A stretch of 53,857 nt of DNA from Lysobacteraceae bacterium (GTDB lineage Bacteria; Pseudomonadota; Gammaproteobacteria; Xanthomonadales; Xanthomonadaceae). The stretch lies in NCBI GenBank assembly GCA_028868545.1, contig JAGWUF010000013.1, positions 1 to 53,857 on the forward strand, written 5' to 3'. A program made the position numbers and the translations under genes. The notes beneath the pieces were generated by a model. It was given only the letters and a program-made list of their open reading frames with translations, had not been told where the DNA came from and did not search any database. Positions 34,714-44,249 of this stretch are shown in pieces; position 1 is the stretch's first letter; every line of letters begins with the position of its first letter.

Positions 34714-37355
34714 GGTTGCTCGATCAATTGCTGCGTGGCGGAGCCCGCGTCCGGAAGGACGGCTTCCGCCGGCAGCGCCCGCAGATTGTAGGCGCTGGCC
34801 ATGCTGAAACCGTAGGCGCCGGCGTCGGCGATCAGCAGCACGTCGTCCGGCGCGGTGGCGGCGGGCAGCTTGACCCGGTGGCCGAACACGTCGCTGGACT
34901 CGCAGATCGGCCCGACCACATCGAAATCGCGCAGCGCGCTGTCGTCCAGCCGCGACAGGTTGTGGATGTCGTGCCAGGCGTCGTACAGCGCCGGGCGGAT
35001 CAGCGCATTCATGCCGGCGTCCAGCCCGACCCGCAGCACCTCGTCCTTCTCCACCACCTGGGTGGCGCGCGCCAGCAGCACGCCGGCTTCGGCGACGAGG
35101 AAGCGGCCCGGCTCGATCGCCAGCTGGAAGGCCGGATGCACCGCCTTGATTTCGGCCAACCCTGCCGCCCAGGTATCGAGGTCGAACGGCTCGTCGTCGT
35201 CGGTGTAGGGAATCGGCAGGCCGCCGCCGATGTCCAGCACCTCCACGCTGCCGATGCGGCGGGCGAAACCGGCCAGCTCGTCCACCACTTCCTGCCAGTG
35301 GCCGATGGTTTCGATGCCGCTGCCCAGGTGCGCGTGCAGGCCGGTGATGCGCACGTCCAGCGCGCGCGCGGCATCGACGAACTCGTCCACGCGCTGCGCC
35401 GACAGCCCGAACTTGGCCTCCTTGCCGCCGGTGTTGACCTTCTCGTGGTGGCCATCGCCGTGGCCCAGATCAATCCGCAGCCACAGCGTGCGGCCGCGGA
35501 ACGCCTCCGGCCAGCGCTGCAGCAGCTCGACGTTGTCCACCGTCACCGTGACGCCGTGCGCCAGTGCCGCCTGGTATTCGCCGATCGGCGCGAAGCTGGG
35601 GGTGAACAGCACGCGCTGCGGGTCGAGGCCGGGCAGCGCGTCGAACACGCGCTCGATCTCGCCCAGCGACACGCACTCCAGCCCGAAACCCTCATCCACC
35701 AGCGTGCGCAGGATCTCCGGATGCGGGTTGGCCTTGATCGCGAAATAGCGCCGGTCCACCGCCGCGATCGCCTTCAGCTGGGCGGCGCGCGCGCGCACCG
35801 TCGGCAGGTGGTAGGCATAGCGCGGCGTGCCCTGCTGCGCCAGCCGCAGCAGGGCTTCGCGCTCGGCCGGGGCCTGCCACCACGGTGCCGGCCGCGGCCG
35901 GAACGTGCCTTGAATCTCGCGCCAGCGCGGGCCGAACACATCGGCCTCGTGCACCGGCATCGCACCGGAGTCGATCAGCGCCTCGTGCAGCTTGGGCAGC
36001 ATGCCGTCGGCGGCGGCTTCATCCACCACGAAGGTCAGATTGAGGTCGTTGGACGACTGCGAGATCAGGTGCACGCGCTCGCGCCCGAACATCGCCCATA
36101 CGTCCTGCAATTTGTGCAGCAGCGAACGCATGCCGCGCCCGACCAGGGTGACCGCCGCGCAGGGTGCGATGATCTTGACCCGGCAGATCTGCGCCAGGTC
36201 TTCCGACAGGCGGGTGAGCACGTCGGTGGAAATCAGGTTTTCCGAAGGATCCAGCGACACCGTGACGTTGGTTTCGGCCGAACCGATCAAGTCCACCGAC
36301 AGGCCGTGCTGCTTGAACCGCGCGAACACGTCGGCCAGGAAGCCGACCTGCTGCCACATGCCGATGCCTTCCATCGACACCAGCACGATCCCGTTGCGGC
36401 GGCTGATCGCCTTCACCCCCGGCACCGGCGCGGCGGCGTCATCAATACTGGTGCCGGGCAGCTGCGGATGCTCGGTATCGAGAATGGCCATCGGCACGCC
36501 GGCGTTGCGGCACGGCCGCAGCGAGCGCGGGTGCAGGACCTTGGCACCGGTGGTGGCGATTTCCTGCGCTTCGTAATAGTCCAGCCGGGTCAGCAGGCGC
36601 GCGTCCGGCACCTCGCGCGGGTTGGCGCTGAACATGCCGGGCACGTCGGTCCAGATTTCTACCCGACGGGCGCCGAGCAGCGCGCCGAAATAGGCGGCGG
36701 AAGTGTCCGAACCACCGCGCCCGAGGATCGCGGTGCCGCCGTCCTGGTGCCGCGCGATGAAGCCCTGGGTGATCAGCAGCCGCGTGGGCTGGGAGGCGAA
36801 GTGCACGCGCCAGTCGGCGCTGCCCTGCCAGCGGCAGTTCACCGACAGCCGCTGCGCCCACGCGCTCTGGTTGGGCTGCGGCGGCAGCGCGTCGAGCCAG
36901 TCGCGCGCATCCATCCAACCGATGTCCAGCCCCTGCGCGCGCAGGTAGGCAGCTCCTATCGTGGACGACAGCAGCTCGCCCTGCCCCAGCACTTCGGCCT
37001 GCCAGTCCAGCGTGCGGGTGGCCGCGCGTGGATCGGCCAGCAGGCCGTGCAGCGCGGCCAGCCGCTGGCCCAGCACCGCGTCGGCGTCGAGATCGAGGTC
37101 AGTCACGAACTCGCGGTGCCGTGCATTGAGTTTGGCCACCCGCTCCGCGCTGTCGGCGGCGCCGTCGGCAATCGCAGTCAGTTCATTGGTGACGCCGGAC
37201 AGCGCCGACACCACCACCAGCACCCGCGCATCGTGATCGCGTGCACGCGCGGCCGCCAGTTTCCCGATGGTGTCCCAGCGCGTGCGTTTCGAAACCGAGG
37301 TGCCCCCGAACTTGAGGACAAGCCAGCGATCGTCGGACACGGGGGAGGCGGACAT
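34710..37355 (-). CDS. lysAC: Bifunctional aspartate kinase / diaminopimelate decarboxylase (LysC-LysA fusion)
   Basis: Two lysine-pathway enzymes are fused in 881 residues: the first step (Asp to aspartyl phosphate) and the last (meso-DAP to lysine). Residues 12-300 are aspartokinase (VLKFGGTSVSK, GGSDTSAAYFG), 315-470 two ACT regulatory domains (ISRRNGIVLVSMEGIGMW, VDLIGSAETNVTVS), and about 500-881 a PLP-dependent decarboxylase with K541 in YFAIKANPHPEIL and HAHLGSGIETIGHW. The fusion is known in Xanthomonadaceae. ATG 37355 is chosen because it lies 12 codons before the kinase motif. It diverges from the PhzF-family gene and precedes murL. Confidence 0.93.
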   Translation of the reverse strand: MSASPVSDDRWLVLKFGGTSVSKRTRWDTIGKLAAARARDHDARVLVVVSALSGVTNELTAIADGAADSAERVAKLNARHREFVTDLDLDADAVLGQRLAALHGLLADPRAATRTLDWQAEVLGQGELLSSTIGAAYLRAQGLDIGWMDARDWLDALPPQPNQSAWAQRLSVNCRWQGSADWRVHFASQPTRLLITQGFIARHQDGGTAILGRGGSDTSAAYFGALLGARRVEIWTDVPGMFSANPREVPDARLLTRLDYYEAQEIATTGAKVLHPRSLRPCRNAGVPMAILDTEHPQLPGTSIDDAAAPVPGVKAISRRNGIVLVSMEGIGMWQQVGFLADVFARFKQHGLSVDLIGSAETNVTVSLDPSENLISTDVLTRLSEDLAQICRVKIIAPCAAVTLVGRGMRSLLHKLQDVWAMFGRERVHLISQSSNDLNLTFVVDEAAADGMLPKLHEALIDSGAMPVHEADVFGPRWREIQGTFRPRPAPWWQAPAEREALLRLAQQGTPRYAYHLPTVRARAAQLKAIAAVDRRYFAIKANPHPEILRTLVDEGFGLECVSLGEIERVFDALPGLDPQRVLFTPSFAPIGEYQAALAHGVTVTVDNVELLQRWPEAFRGRTLWLRIDLGHGDGHHEKVNTGGKEAKFGLSAQRVDEFVDAARALDVRITGLHAHLGSGIETIGHWQEVVDELAGFARRIGSVEVLDIGGGLPIPYTDDDEPFDLDTWAAGLAEIKAVHPAFQLAIEPGRFLVAEAGVLLARATQVVEKDEVLRVGLDAGMNALIRPALYDAWHDIHNLSRLDDSALRDFDVVGPICESSDVFGHRVKLPAATAPDDVLLIADAGAYGFSMASAYNLRALPAEAVLPDAGSATQQLIEQP

Positions 37356-37449
37356 GGGCGTAGGTATGGAGGCTGGGGGAGGCAGGGAGCCGCGGTGCGC
37401 GGGTTCAGGCATTCTAGCGGCCCATCCCCACCAAATGACGCATCGCAAC

Positions 37450-38340
37450 ATGGCACGTCGTTATATGCAACTGGACGTTTTCGCTTCCCGCCCCGGCGAC
37501 GGCAACCCGCTGGCCGTGGTGCTGGATGCGCAGGGACTCGACGACGCCACCATGCAGGCGATCGCGCGCTGGACGCGGCTGCCGGAAACCACCTTCGTGT
37601 TCCCGCCCACCACGCCGGAAGCGACCCACGCGATCCGCATCTTCAGCCCACGCCGCGAGGTGCCGTTTGCCGGCCACCCCAGCGTCGGCACCGCCTATGC
37701 ACTGCTGGACGCGGGGCGGGTGACGCCGCGCGCTGGCCTGCTGGTGCAGCAGGGCATCGCCGGCAACCTGCCGCTGCGCGTGCATGGTGAGGGTTCGGCG
37801 CGCACGGTGGCGGTGCGCACGCCGCGCGCCCGCGTGCAGGAAGTCACCACGGCCGATGATGCCCGCCTGACCGCCGCGCTGGCCGGGCTGGAACTGGGCG
37901 CGCTGCCGCCGGTGCTGATGGACGGCGGCCGTCGCTGGTGGCTGGTGGAACTGGCCAGCGAAGCGCATCTGCGCAGCGTCGAGCCGAACTGGGACGCCAT
38001 CGCCGCATTGGCCGAGGCCAGCGACAGCATGGGCCTGTTCGTCTATGCGCGCAGCGATGACCCTGTCTATTACTACGCCGTGCGCGCCTTCGTCGGCGCA
38101 CCGGCGCGCTTCGAGGACGCTGCCTCCGGCGCGGCCAACGCCACTCTCGCTGCATGGCTGGCCGATCGCGGCGCCCTGCCCGGCAGCGACGGCTTCTACC
38201 GCGTCAGCCAGGGCCGCGAAGTGGGCCACGACGCCATCATCGAACTCACCGTCGATGCCGACGGCGAAGTCTGGTCCGGCGGCCGCGCGGCGATGGTGGT
38301 GACCGGCGAACTGGAGTGGCCCGTCTCAATGGCGCCCTGA
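37450..38340 (+). CDS. PhzF-family isomerase/epimerase-like protein
   Basis: PhzF-fold proteins are cofactor-free isomerases or epimerases with a catalytic Glu. The 296 residues begin MARRYMQLDVFASRPGDGNPLAVVLDAQG and include RLPETTFVFPP (catalytic Glu in the usual E-T-T-F-V context), REVPFAGHPSVGTAYALL and SGAANATLAAWL. An ATG at 37435 is an alternative start. Substrate unknown; phenazine synthesis is unlikely because no other phz genes are near. Its stop overlaps the convergent DUF4126 gene by 15 bases. Confidence 0.85.
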   Translation: MARRYMQLDVFASRPGDGNPLAVVLDAQGLDDATMQAIARWTRLPETTFVFPPTTPEATHAIRIFSPRREVPFAGHPSVGTAYALLDAGRVTPRAGLLVQQGIAGNLPLRVHGEGSARTVAVRTPRARVQEVTTADDARLTAALAGLELGALPPVLMDGGRRWWLVELASEAHLRSVEPNWDAIAALAEASDSMGLFVYARSDDPVYYYAVRAFVGAPARFEDAASGAANATLAAWLADRGALPGSDGFYRVSQGREVGHDAIIELTVDADGEVWSGGRAAMVVTGELEWPVSMAP

Positions 38341-38940
38341 TACCGGTGCTGCCTGGTCGGGTGTCGTCAGCACCCGCCGCAGGCCACGCCAAAGCATGCG
38401 CCAGAGCAGCCAAGCCCCCAGCGCGAGGCTCAGGCTGACGGCCAATGTCAGCAGCATGGCCAACCACGGATGCGCCAGCAACAATGCCAGCGCACCCATC
38501 ACCAACCCGTCCTCCAGCGTCGATGCCAGCCAGTTGCTGACCGGCTCCGGCGATGTATTGAGCAAGGCCCGCGTGCCGGCCTTCAAGCCGTGGCTGACCA
38601 GTGCCACACCCGCACCGGCCGCCAGTATGCCGGTGCCCAATTCGCCATTGGGCGACAAGGTGGCCGCCGCCAGAAAGGCCCCAGCGGGGATGCGTGCAAG
38701 GGTTTGCAGCAGATCCCAGATCGAGTCCACCCCCGGGATCTTGTCCGCAACGAATTCGGCCACCGCCAAACCGCCGGCCGTTGCCAGCACCCAGGTCGAT
38801 TGCGTGGCCTGCAGCGCCGGCGGCAGTTCCACCCAGCCCAGCAACCCGGCCAGCCCCACGCCGAACACGGTGAGATAGGCACGAATACCCGCCAGCCAGG
38901 CCAGCAACAGGCCAATCGCGAACAGATGGGCATCGGTCAT
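38326..38940 (-). CDS. DUF4126 family integral membrane protein
   Basis: The 204-residue protein has about five hydrophobic helices, starting AHLFAIGLLLAWLAGIRAYLTVFGVGLAGLL, with a central VADKIPGVDSIWDLLQTL and C-terminal LAMLLTLAVSLSLALGAWLLWRMLWRGLR. The pattern (short N-terminus, AGIRAYLTVF, PxxDSxWD) matches the DUF4126 family, whose function is unknown. ATG 38940 is taken rather than the upstream open extension. It overlaps the convergent PhzF gene at the 3' ends. Confidence 0.75.
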   Translation of the reverse strand: MTDAHLFAIGLLLAWLAGIRAYLTVFGVGLAGLLGWVELPPALQATQSTWVLATAGGLAVAEFVADKIPGVDSIWDLLQTLARIPAGAFLAAATLSPNGELGTGILAAGAGVALVSHGLKAGTRALLNTSPEPVSNWLASTLEDGLVMGALALLLAHPWLAMLLTLAVSLSLALGAWLLWRMLWRGLRRVLTTPDQAAPVSGRH

Positions 38941-39018
38941 GCGGGTGATACCGAACCAGGTACCCGCACTATCGAACATGCCGCCGGCAAGCGCCAGCGG
39001 CAGGCGGCCTTCAGCACA

Positions 39019-40662
39019 TCATTTCGCCTTCACCGGCACCAGCCGCAGATCCTGGAAGTCGAAGCTGAAGTCGGTCAGCGGCGAGATCGGCTGCATCCGC
39101 AGCTCGCGGATGTTGCCATCCGGATCCAGCGCGAAGTTGACGAAGGCATCGGCGTTCAGGCCGCGGTCGCGCCAGCGCACGATGAAGCTGTCATGCTGCC
39201 AGTGCTCGATGTCGCCCAGCAGCTCGGCGGTCTTGGCGAACTGCAGCTCCAGCCCCTTCGCGCCCTGACGGATCAGAACGTCGCCATACCACGGATCGCG
39301 GTAGGTACCGGCGTATTTCGCCAGCGGCAGCGACGACCTGCTGTTGGCGTCGCGCGCGGCGACGTGCTTCTGCCAGTCCTCGTCGGCATTGCCCTGCGCC
39401 TTAGCGAACGCGGCGGCATAGCCCTTCAGCCAATCATTGCCGGACTTGCCCAGCAGCATGTCCAGCGCTTCATAGGTGATCGCGTTGAAGGCCACGCCCG
39501 CCTCGGCACTGGTCAGCACCACCACGCCGATCTTCTCGTTCGGCAGCAGGGTCAGGCGCGAGACCTGGCCCGGCCAGCCGCCGGTGTGCCAGACCAGCTT
39601 GTGGCCGGCGTAGTCGGACAGCTGCCAGCCCTGCGCATAGCCCATCGCGTTCGGAGTGGCCGCGGCCAGCTCGGGGATGGACGGCTTGCCAACCGGGATC
39701 GGCGTCAGCACCGTCCACATCTCGCGCTGGCGCTGCTCGGAGAACAGCCGCTTGGCGCTATCGCCCGTGCCGGAGATCACACCGCCGGCCAGCTGCACGT
39801 TCATCCACTTGGCGATGTCGTGCACGCTGGAATAGATGCCGCCGGCGCCGGAGACATTGCGCCAGCTGGTCACGCCAACCGGGCGCAGGTCCTTGAAGTC
39901 GAACTTGGCGTTGCCCACCGCCACGTTGTCGCCGGGCTTGAGGTCGTCGCTGTTGAAGCGTGTCTCGGTCATGCCCAGCGGTTGCCAGATGCGGGTCTGC
40001 AGGAATTGCCTGAACGACATGCCGGAGGCGGTTTCCACCACCAGCCCGGCAACGCCGAACAGGATGTTGTCGTAGGCGTACTGCTCGCGGAAACCACCGG
40101 TCAGGGGCACGTCCTTCAGGCGCTCGGCGACTTCGCGCGTGGTGTACGTGGTGGTAGGCCAGTACAGCAGGTCGCCCGCGCCCAGGCTCAGGCCGCTGCG
40201 GTGCGCCAGCAGATCGCGGATGCGCATTTCGCGGGTCACGTAGGCATCGCTCATGCGGAACCACGGCAGGTGGTCAATGACCCGGTCGGTGGTCTTCAGC
40301 TTGCCGTCGTCCTGCAACATATTCAGCGCCGCGGCGGTGAACGCCTTGGTGTTGGAAGCGATCGCGAACATGGTGTGTTCGTCCACCTTCGCCGGCTTGC
40401 CCAGTTCGCGCACGCCGTAGCCGCGCGCCAGCACCACCTGCCCGTCCTTGACGATGGCCACCGCCACGCCGGGCACGTCGAACTGCTTCTGCACCGCTTC
40501 GACGTAGGCATCGAAGCGGGCCAGCCGCACCGCGTCCGGCAGCGGCGCGGCCAGCGGCAGCATGGTGTCGTCGATGCGCACCGGCGGTGCCTGCTGCGCC
40601 AGCACGGGCGCGGCAATTCCCAACGTGAGAACAAGGGCAAGGGCCAGCGGGGCGATGCGCAT
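39019..40662 (-). CDS. Serine hydrolase, beta-lactamase/esterase fold with DUF3471 C-terminus
   Basis: The 547-residue secreted protein (signal peptide ending LGIAAPVLA) has the serine beta-lactamase fold: S103 and K106 in AIASNTKAFTAAA, Y197 and N199 in EQYAYDNILFG, and HTGG in place of KTG. The last 100 residues (KYAGTYRDPWYGDVLIRQG onward) match the DUF3471 tail. Such proteins are usually esterases or D-aminopeptidases, not antibiotic-hydrolysing enzymes. The ATG used gives the signal peptide; the frame is open for 180 more codons upstream, antisense to eamA. Diverges from the EamA gene by 123 bases. Confidence 0.85.
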   Translation of the reverse strand: MRIAPLALALVLTLGIAAPVLAQQAPPVRIDDTMLPLAAPLPDAVRLARFDAYVEAVQKQFDVPGVAVAIVKDGQVVLARGYGVRELGKPAKVDEHTMFAIASNTKAFTAAALNMLQDDGKLKTTDRVIDHLPWFRMSDAYVTREMRIRDLLAHRSGLSLGAGDLLYWPTTTYTTREVAERLKDVPLTGGFREQYAYDNILFGVAGLVVETASGMSFRQFLQTRIWQPLGMTETRFNSDDLKPGDNVAVGNAKFDFKDLRPVGVTSWRNVSGAGGIYSSVHDIAKWMNVQLAGGVISGTGDSAKRLFSEQRQREMWTVLTPIPVGKPSIPELAAATPNAMGYAQGWQLSDYAGHKLVWHTGGWPGQVSRLTLLPNEKIGVVVLTSAEAGVAFNAITYEALDMLLGKSGNDWLKGYAAAFAKAQGNADEDWQKHVAARDANSRSSLPLAKYAGTYRDPWYGDVLIRQGAKGLELQFAKTAELLGDIEHWQHDSFIVRWRDRGLNADAFVNFALDPDGNIRELRMQPISPLTDFSFDFQDLRLVPVKAK

Positions 40663-40785
40663 GACGGGGCTTCCTCGAGGATCGAAAGCGCCGAGTATGC
40701 CGGCCCTGGTGGCGCAGCGCGATGCGTCATCGGTCATGGCGCGGGAAGCCCGCCGATTTTCAATCCCGCACGCGATAATGCGCGG

Positions 40786-41733
40786 ATGCGAAACCCCGAC
40801 ACCACCCGTGCCCTTTGGCAGATCCATTTCTGCGTGCTGCTGTGGGGCTTCACCGCCATCCTCGGCAAGCTCATCACCCTGCCGGCGCTGCCGCTGGTGT
40901 GGTGGCGGATGTTGCTGGTGGTGGCCACCCTGGCATTGCTGCCGAAGGTTTGGCGCGGGCTGCACGCAATGCCGGTGCGCACGCGCTGGGCCTATGCCGG
41001 GATCGGCGTGCTGGTGGCGCTGCACTGGCTGACCTTCTACGGTGCGATCAAGCTGGCCAATGCCTCGGTGGCGGCCACCTGCATTGCCTTCGCCACGCCG
41101 ATGACCGCGTTGATCGAACCGCTGCTCACGCGGCAGCGCTTCCGCCCCGGCGATCTGGCGCTGGGCGTGCTGTCGCTGCCCGGCATCTGGCTGGTGGTGG
41201 GGGGCGTGCCAACGGGGATGCATGCCGGCGTCGTGGCAGGCGTGGTGTCGGCGCTGCTGGTGGCGCTGTTCGGCAGCCTGAACAAGCGCATGGTGAACGC
41301 CGGCGGGCCGCTCACCGTCACCGCATTGGAACTGGGTGCTGGGGCATTGGCGCTGACCCTGCTGGCCCCGTTGATGCCGATCCTGGCTCCCGCTTTTGCC
41401 GGCCCGTTATTGGTCATCCCCGCACCGATGGATGCGCTCTGGCTGGTCGTTCTGGCACTGGCCTGCACCCTGCTGCCCTTCGCCCTGAGCCTGGTCGCCC
41501 TGCGTCATTTGTCGGCCTTCACCGCGCAACTGTCGATCAATCTGGAGCCTGTCTACGCGATCGCACTTGCGGCCGTGATCTTCGGCGAACAACAGGAATT
41601 GACGGTGCGCTTCTATCTGGGCGTGGCCATCATCCTCGGCGTGGTGTTCGCCCAGGGCTTGCTGGCCGGCCGGCGCGCACCCGCCCATCCCGAACAGGTG
41701 GGCGTCAGCGAAACCCACCACGTCGCCGATTGA
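40786..41733 (+). CDS. EamA/DMT-family transporter
   Basis: The 315-residue protein has ten hydrophobic helices in two repeats of five, typical of 10-TM DMT permeases exporting small metabolites: FCVLLWGFTAILGKLI, PLVWWRMLLVVATLALL, YAGIGVLVALHWLTFYGAIKLANAS, and in the second half AFTAQLSINLEPVYAIALAAVIFGE and VRFYLGVAIILGVVFA. ATG 40786 is chosen because it gives the first helix in the family position. Substrate unknown. It is followed after 24 bases by exeA. Confidence 0.85.
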   Translation: MRNPDTTRALWQIHFCVLLWGFTAILGKLITLPALPLVWWRMLLVVATLALLPKVWRGLHAMPVRTRWAYAGIGVLVALHWLTFYGAIKLANASVAATCIAFATPMTALIEPLLTRQRFRPGDLALGVLSLPGIWLVVGGVPTGMHAGVVAGVVSALLVALFGSLNKRMVNAGGPLTVTALELGAGALALTLLAPLMPILAPAFAGPLLVIPAPMDALWLVVLALACTLLPFALSLVALRHLSAFTAQLSINLEPVYAIALAAVIFGEQQELTVRFYLGVAIILGVVFAQGLLAGRRAPAHPEQVGVSETHHVAD

Positions 41734-41757
41734 TGCAGGACATGGCACGCTAGCACC

Positions 41758-43269
41758 ATGTATCTGCGCTATTACGGCCTGAACGAGCCACCCTTTTCCA
41801 TCACCCCCGACCCGCGTTTCGTGCATTTGAGCGAGCGCCATCGGGACGCCTTGGCGCATCTGCTGTTCGGCATCGACAAGGGCGGCGGCGGCGGGTTCGT
41901 GCAGCTCACCGGCGAGGTGGGGACCGGCAAGACCACGCTGAGCCGGTTGCTGCTGGAACAGTTGCCGGAGCATGCACGCATCGCGCTGGTGCTGAATCCC
42001 AAGCAGAACGCCATCGAGCTGCTGGAAACCATCTGCGAAGAACTGCGCATCGACATCGCCGGCAAGCGCGGCAGCGCCAAGGGGCTGATCGATGCGCTCA
42101 ACGCCTATCTGCTGCATGCCTATGCGCAGGGCCTGCGGGTGGTGGTGCTGATCGACGAAGCGCAAAACCTGCCGGCCGACACGCTGGAGCAAGTGCGCCT
42201 GCTGACCAATCTGGAAACCGACACCCAGAAACTGCTGCAGATCCTGCTGCTGGGCCAGCCGGAGCTGCGCAGCCTGCTGGCGCGCCCGGAGTTGCGCCAG
42301 CTGGCGCAGCGCATCACCGCCCGCTTCCACCTGCAACCGCTGGACGTGCGCGAAACCGATGCCTACCTGCGCCATCGCTGGCGGGTGGCCGGCGGTACGC
42401 GGTTTCCCTTCGATGCCAAGGCGGTGCAGCGCCTGCACCGGCGCTCCGGCGGTGTGCCGCGTCTGCTCAACGTGATCGCCGAACGCGCCCTGCTGGCCGG
42501 CTATGCGCGGGATGCGGTGGGCATCGACAAAACCCTGATCGACCTGGCCGCCGATGAAGTGCTGCCGCCCGCCATGCAACCCCACCACTGGCGCTGGGTG
42601 GCGGTGGCCGCCGCGGTGGCCGCCATCGCCACGCTGGGGTTTGCGGCGCTGCAACTGCGCGGCTCGACGGATGCCACCAAGCCGGCGGCCCCGTCTGCGG
42701 TCGTCGCGGCATCGCCGCTCGACCCCGCTGCCAAAGTTCCACCCGCCACCGTTCTCGATGCCGCCGCACTGGTGCAGCAGATCACCACCACCGGCAGCAG
42801 CCCGGTGGCAGGCTGGGAACACTTGTTGCGGCTCTGGAAGCTGCCGGCCACCAGCATTGCGGTGACGCCTGCCGGTGGCTGCACGCCCGGCAATCGCAGC
42901 GATGTGCACTGCGTGCAAGGCCGGGCCCGGCTGGAAATCCTGACCGCGCTGGATCGCCCGTTGCTGCTGCGTTTGCAGGCCGGCAACACCCCTGCGTGGG
43001 CGGTGTTGCTGGGGACCGATGCGCGCAGTGTCCGCTTGCTGCTGGGCAAACGCGAGGTGCAGGTGGACAGACGCGTGTTGCTGACGCACTGGAACGGCGA
43101 TTACGCCGCGTTGTGGGTGGGACAGGCCGACGTGCCACCCACGGCCGCGGAGATCAGCGCCTTCCAGAGCGCGCGCGGCCTGCCGGCCGATGGCGTGGCC
43201 GGCTCTTTGACCTTGATGGCACTGGCCAATGGCCTGCCCGGCCCGCACTTGCTGCGGGTGTTGGAGTGA
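41758..43269 (+). CDS. ExeA-like AAA ATPase of type II secretion
   Basis: ExeA with ExeB helps assemble the type II secretion outer-membrane secretin in Aeromonas. The 503-residue protein has an AAA ATPase (Walker A GEVGTGKTT at 52-60, Walker B VVLIDEAQN at 129-137), a membrane helix (WRWVAVAAAVAAIATLGFAAL, about 279-299) and a C-terminal peptidoglycan-binding domain (FQSARGLPADGVAGSLTLMAL). The next gene, 4 bases on, encodes the GspB partner. No other Gsp genes lie in the window. Confidence 0.87.
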   Translation: MYLRYYGLNEPPFSITPDPRFVHLSERHRDALAHLLFGIDKGGGGGFVQLTGEVGTGKTTLSRLLLEQLPEHARIALVLNPKQNAIELLETICEELRIDIAGKRGSAKGLIDALNAYLLHAYAQGLRVVVLIDEAQNLPADTLEQVRLLTNLETDTQKLLQILLLGQPELRSLLARPELRQLAQRITARFHLQPLDVRETDAYLRHRWRVAGGTRFPFDAKAVQRLHRRSGGVPRLLNVIAERALLAGYARDAVGIDKTLIDLAADEVLPPAMQPHHWRWVAVAAAVAAIATLGFAALQLRGSTDATKPAAPSAVVAASPLDPAAKVPPATVLDAAALVQQITTTGSSPVAGWEHLLRLWKLPATSIAVTPAGGCTPGNRSDVHCVQGRARLEILTALDRPLLLRLQAGNTPAWAVLLGTDARSVRLLLGKREVQVDRRVLLTHWNGDYAALWVGQADVPPTAAEISAFQSARGLPADGVAGSLTLMALANGLPGPHLLRVLE

Positions 43270-43273
43270 TTGC

Positions 43274-43951
43274 ATGTCGTTGATCCTGGAAGCCCTGCGC
43301 AAATCCGAAGCCGAACGTCGTCGTGACAACACGCCCGACGTCGCGCTCGAATTGCCGCCCGCCCCCACCCGCACCAGCCATCGCCCACCCGCATGGTTGC
43401 TGCCGATGGCACTGCTCACCGTGGCATTGCTGGCCCTTGGCGGCTGGCTGGGTACGCGCATGGCCACACGCGACAACGCCGCCAGCGCGCCATCCGCAAG
43501 CGCACAAGACAGCGCAGACACCACCACTCCAGCAGTTGCCACGCCATCGGCGCCGGCCCCGCTGCCCGCACCCCAGTCTGCATCCACATTCGCGTCTGCA
43601 TCCGCACCGTCACCGGCCACGGCGACCATGGTCGCAACGCCAGCGACAATTCCCGCCCCACTCCCTAAACCCGCAGTACCGCCCAGACCCGAACCGGCCG
43701 CGCCTGCTGTCCCACCACCTGCGCCGGTACTGCCTGCCAGCGCGGTACCCAACCTCGCCGATACCGGCCTGCCACCGGTGAAGTTGAGCATGCACATGTG
43801 GGATGCCGACCCCGGCAAGCGTTTCGTCATCCTCGATGGCCAGCGCATGGGTGAAGGCGACCGCAGCGGCGCGCTGTCCGTCATCACCATCGAGCGCAAT
43901 GGCGTGGTGATCGAACGCAACGGTCAGCGCGCCCGCATTCCACTTCCCTGA
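43274..43951 (+). CDS. GspB/ExeB-like type II secretion assembly protein
   Basis: The 225-residue protein starts MSLILEALRKSEAERRR, the N-terminal cytoplasmic sequence of GspB/ExeB, then has one membrane helix (WLLPMALLTVALLALGGWL, about 41-59), a long Pro/Ala/Thr-rich linker and a GspB-type C-terminal domain (LSMHMWDADPGKRFVILDGQRMGEGD and VVIERNGQRARIPL). It follows the ExeA-like gene by 4 bases. The pair fits the ExeA-ExeB assembly unit; the linker length is unusual for the family. Confidence 0.85.
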   Translation: MSLILEALRKSEAERRRDNTPDVALELPPAPTRTSHRPPAWLLPMALLTVALLALGGWLGTRMATRDNAASAPSASAQDSADTTTPAVATPSAPAPLPAPQSASTFASASAPSPATATMVATPATIPAPLPKPAVPPRPEPAAPAVPPPAPVLPASAVPNLADTGLPPVKLSMHMWDADPGKRFVILDGQRMGEGDRSGALSVITIERNGVVIERNGQRARIPLP

Positions 43952-43956
43952 CCGCC

Positions 43957-44184
43957 ATGCACACCATCGATTTCGACCTCGACCCCGGCCACGACTTCGT
44001 CGAACTCAACCAGCTGCTGAAACTGGCCGGCCTGTGCGATTCCGGCGGTGCCGGCAAGCAGCTGGTGGCCAGCGGCGCAGTGCAGGTGGATGGCGTGAGG
44101 GAGCTGCGCAAGACCGCCAAGATGCGTGCCGGGCAGATGGTGCGGGTGGGCGATGTCACGATCCGGGTGCGCGCGGCGGCCTGA
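43957..44184 (+). CDS. S4-domain RNA-binding protein (YbcJ-like)
   Basis: A 75-residue protein consisting of a single S4 domain: FVELNQLLKLAGLCDSGGAGKQLVASGAVQVDG and RAGQMVRVGDVTIRVR. YbcJ-type proteins bind RNA, with an unknown target, possibly the ribosome. ATG 43957 lies 5 bases after the gspB-like stop, so it is co-transcribed with it; the pairing is probably chance rather than functional. Confidence 0.83.
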   Translation: MHTIDFDLDPGHDFVELNQLLKLAGLCDSGGAGKQLVASGAVQVDGVRELRKTAKMRAGQMVRVGDVTIRVRAAA

Positions 44185-44249
44185 AATTTTTTTCAGCCCG
44201 GGTGCGAGATCGCCCACCGCGATGCCAATCATGGCTGCACGATGTGCGA

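Noticed and set aside
34716-37790. 1024-codon plus-strand frame opposite lysAC
   Set aside because: It is a shadow of lysAC and then of the PhzF gene; no start signal or domain pattern was found.
38470-40785. Long plus-strand frame running into the EamA gene
   Set aside because: The first 772 codons are antisense to the DUF4126 and beta-lactamase-fold genes and show only His/Arg/Gln-rich shadow sequence. Only the part from 40786 looks like a real protein.
42000-44000. Full type II secretion cluster around the exeA-gspB pair
   Set aside because: No GspC-M genes are present; only the two assembly proteins are found, with an EamA transporter and an S4 protein as neighbours.
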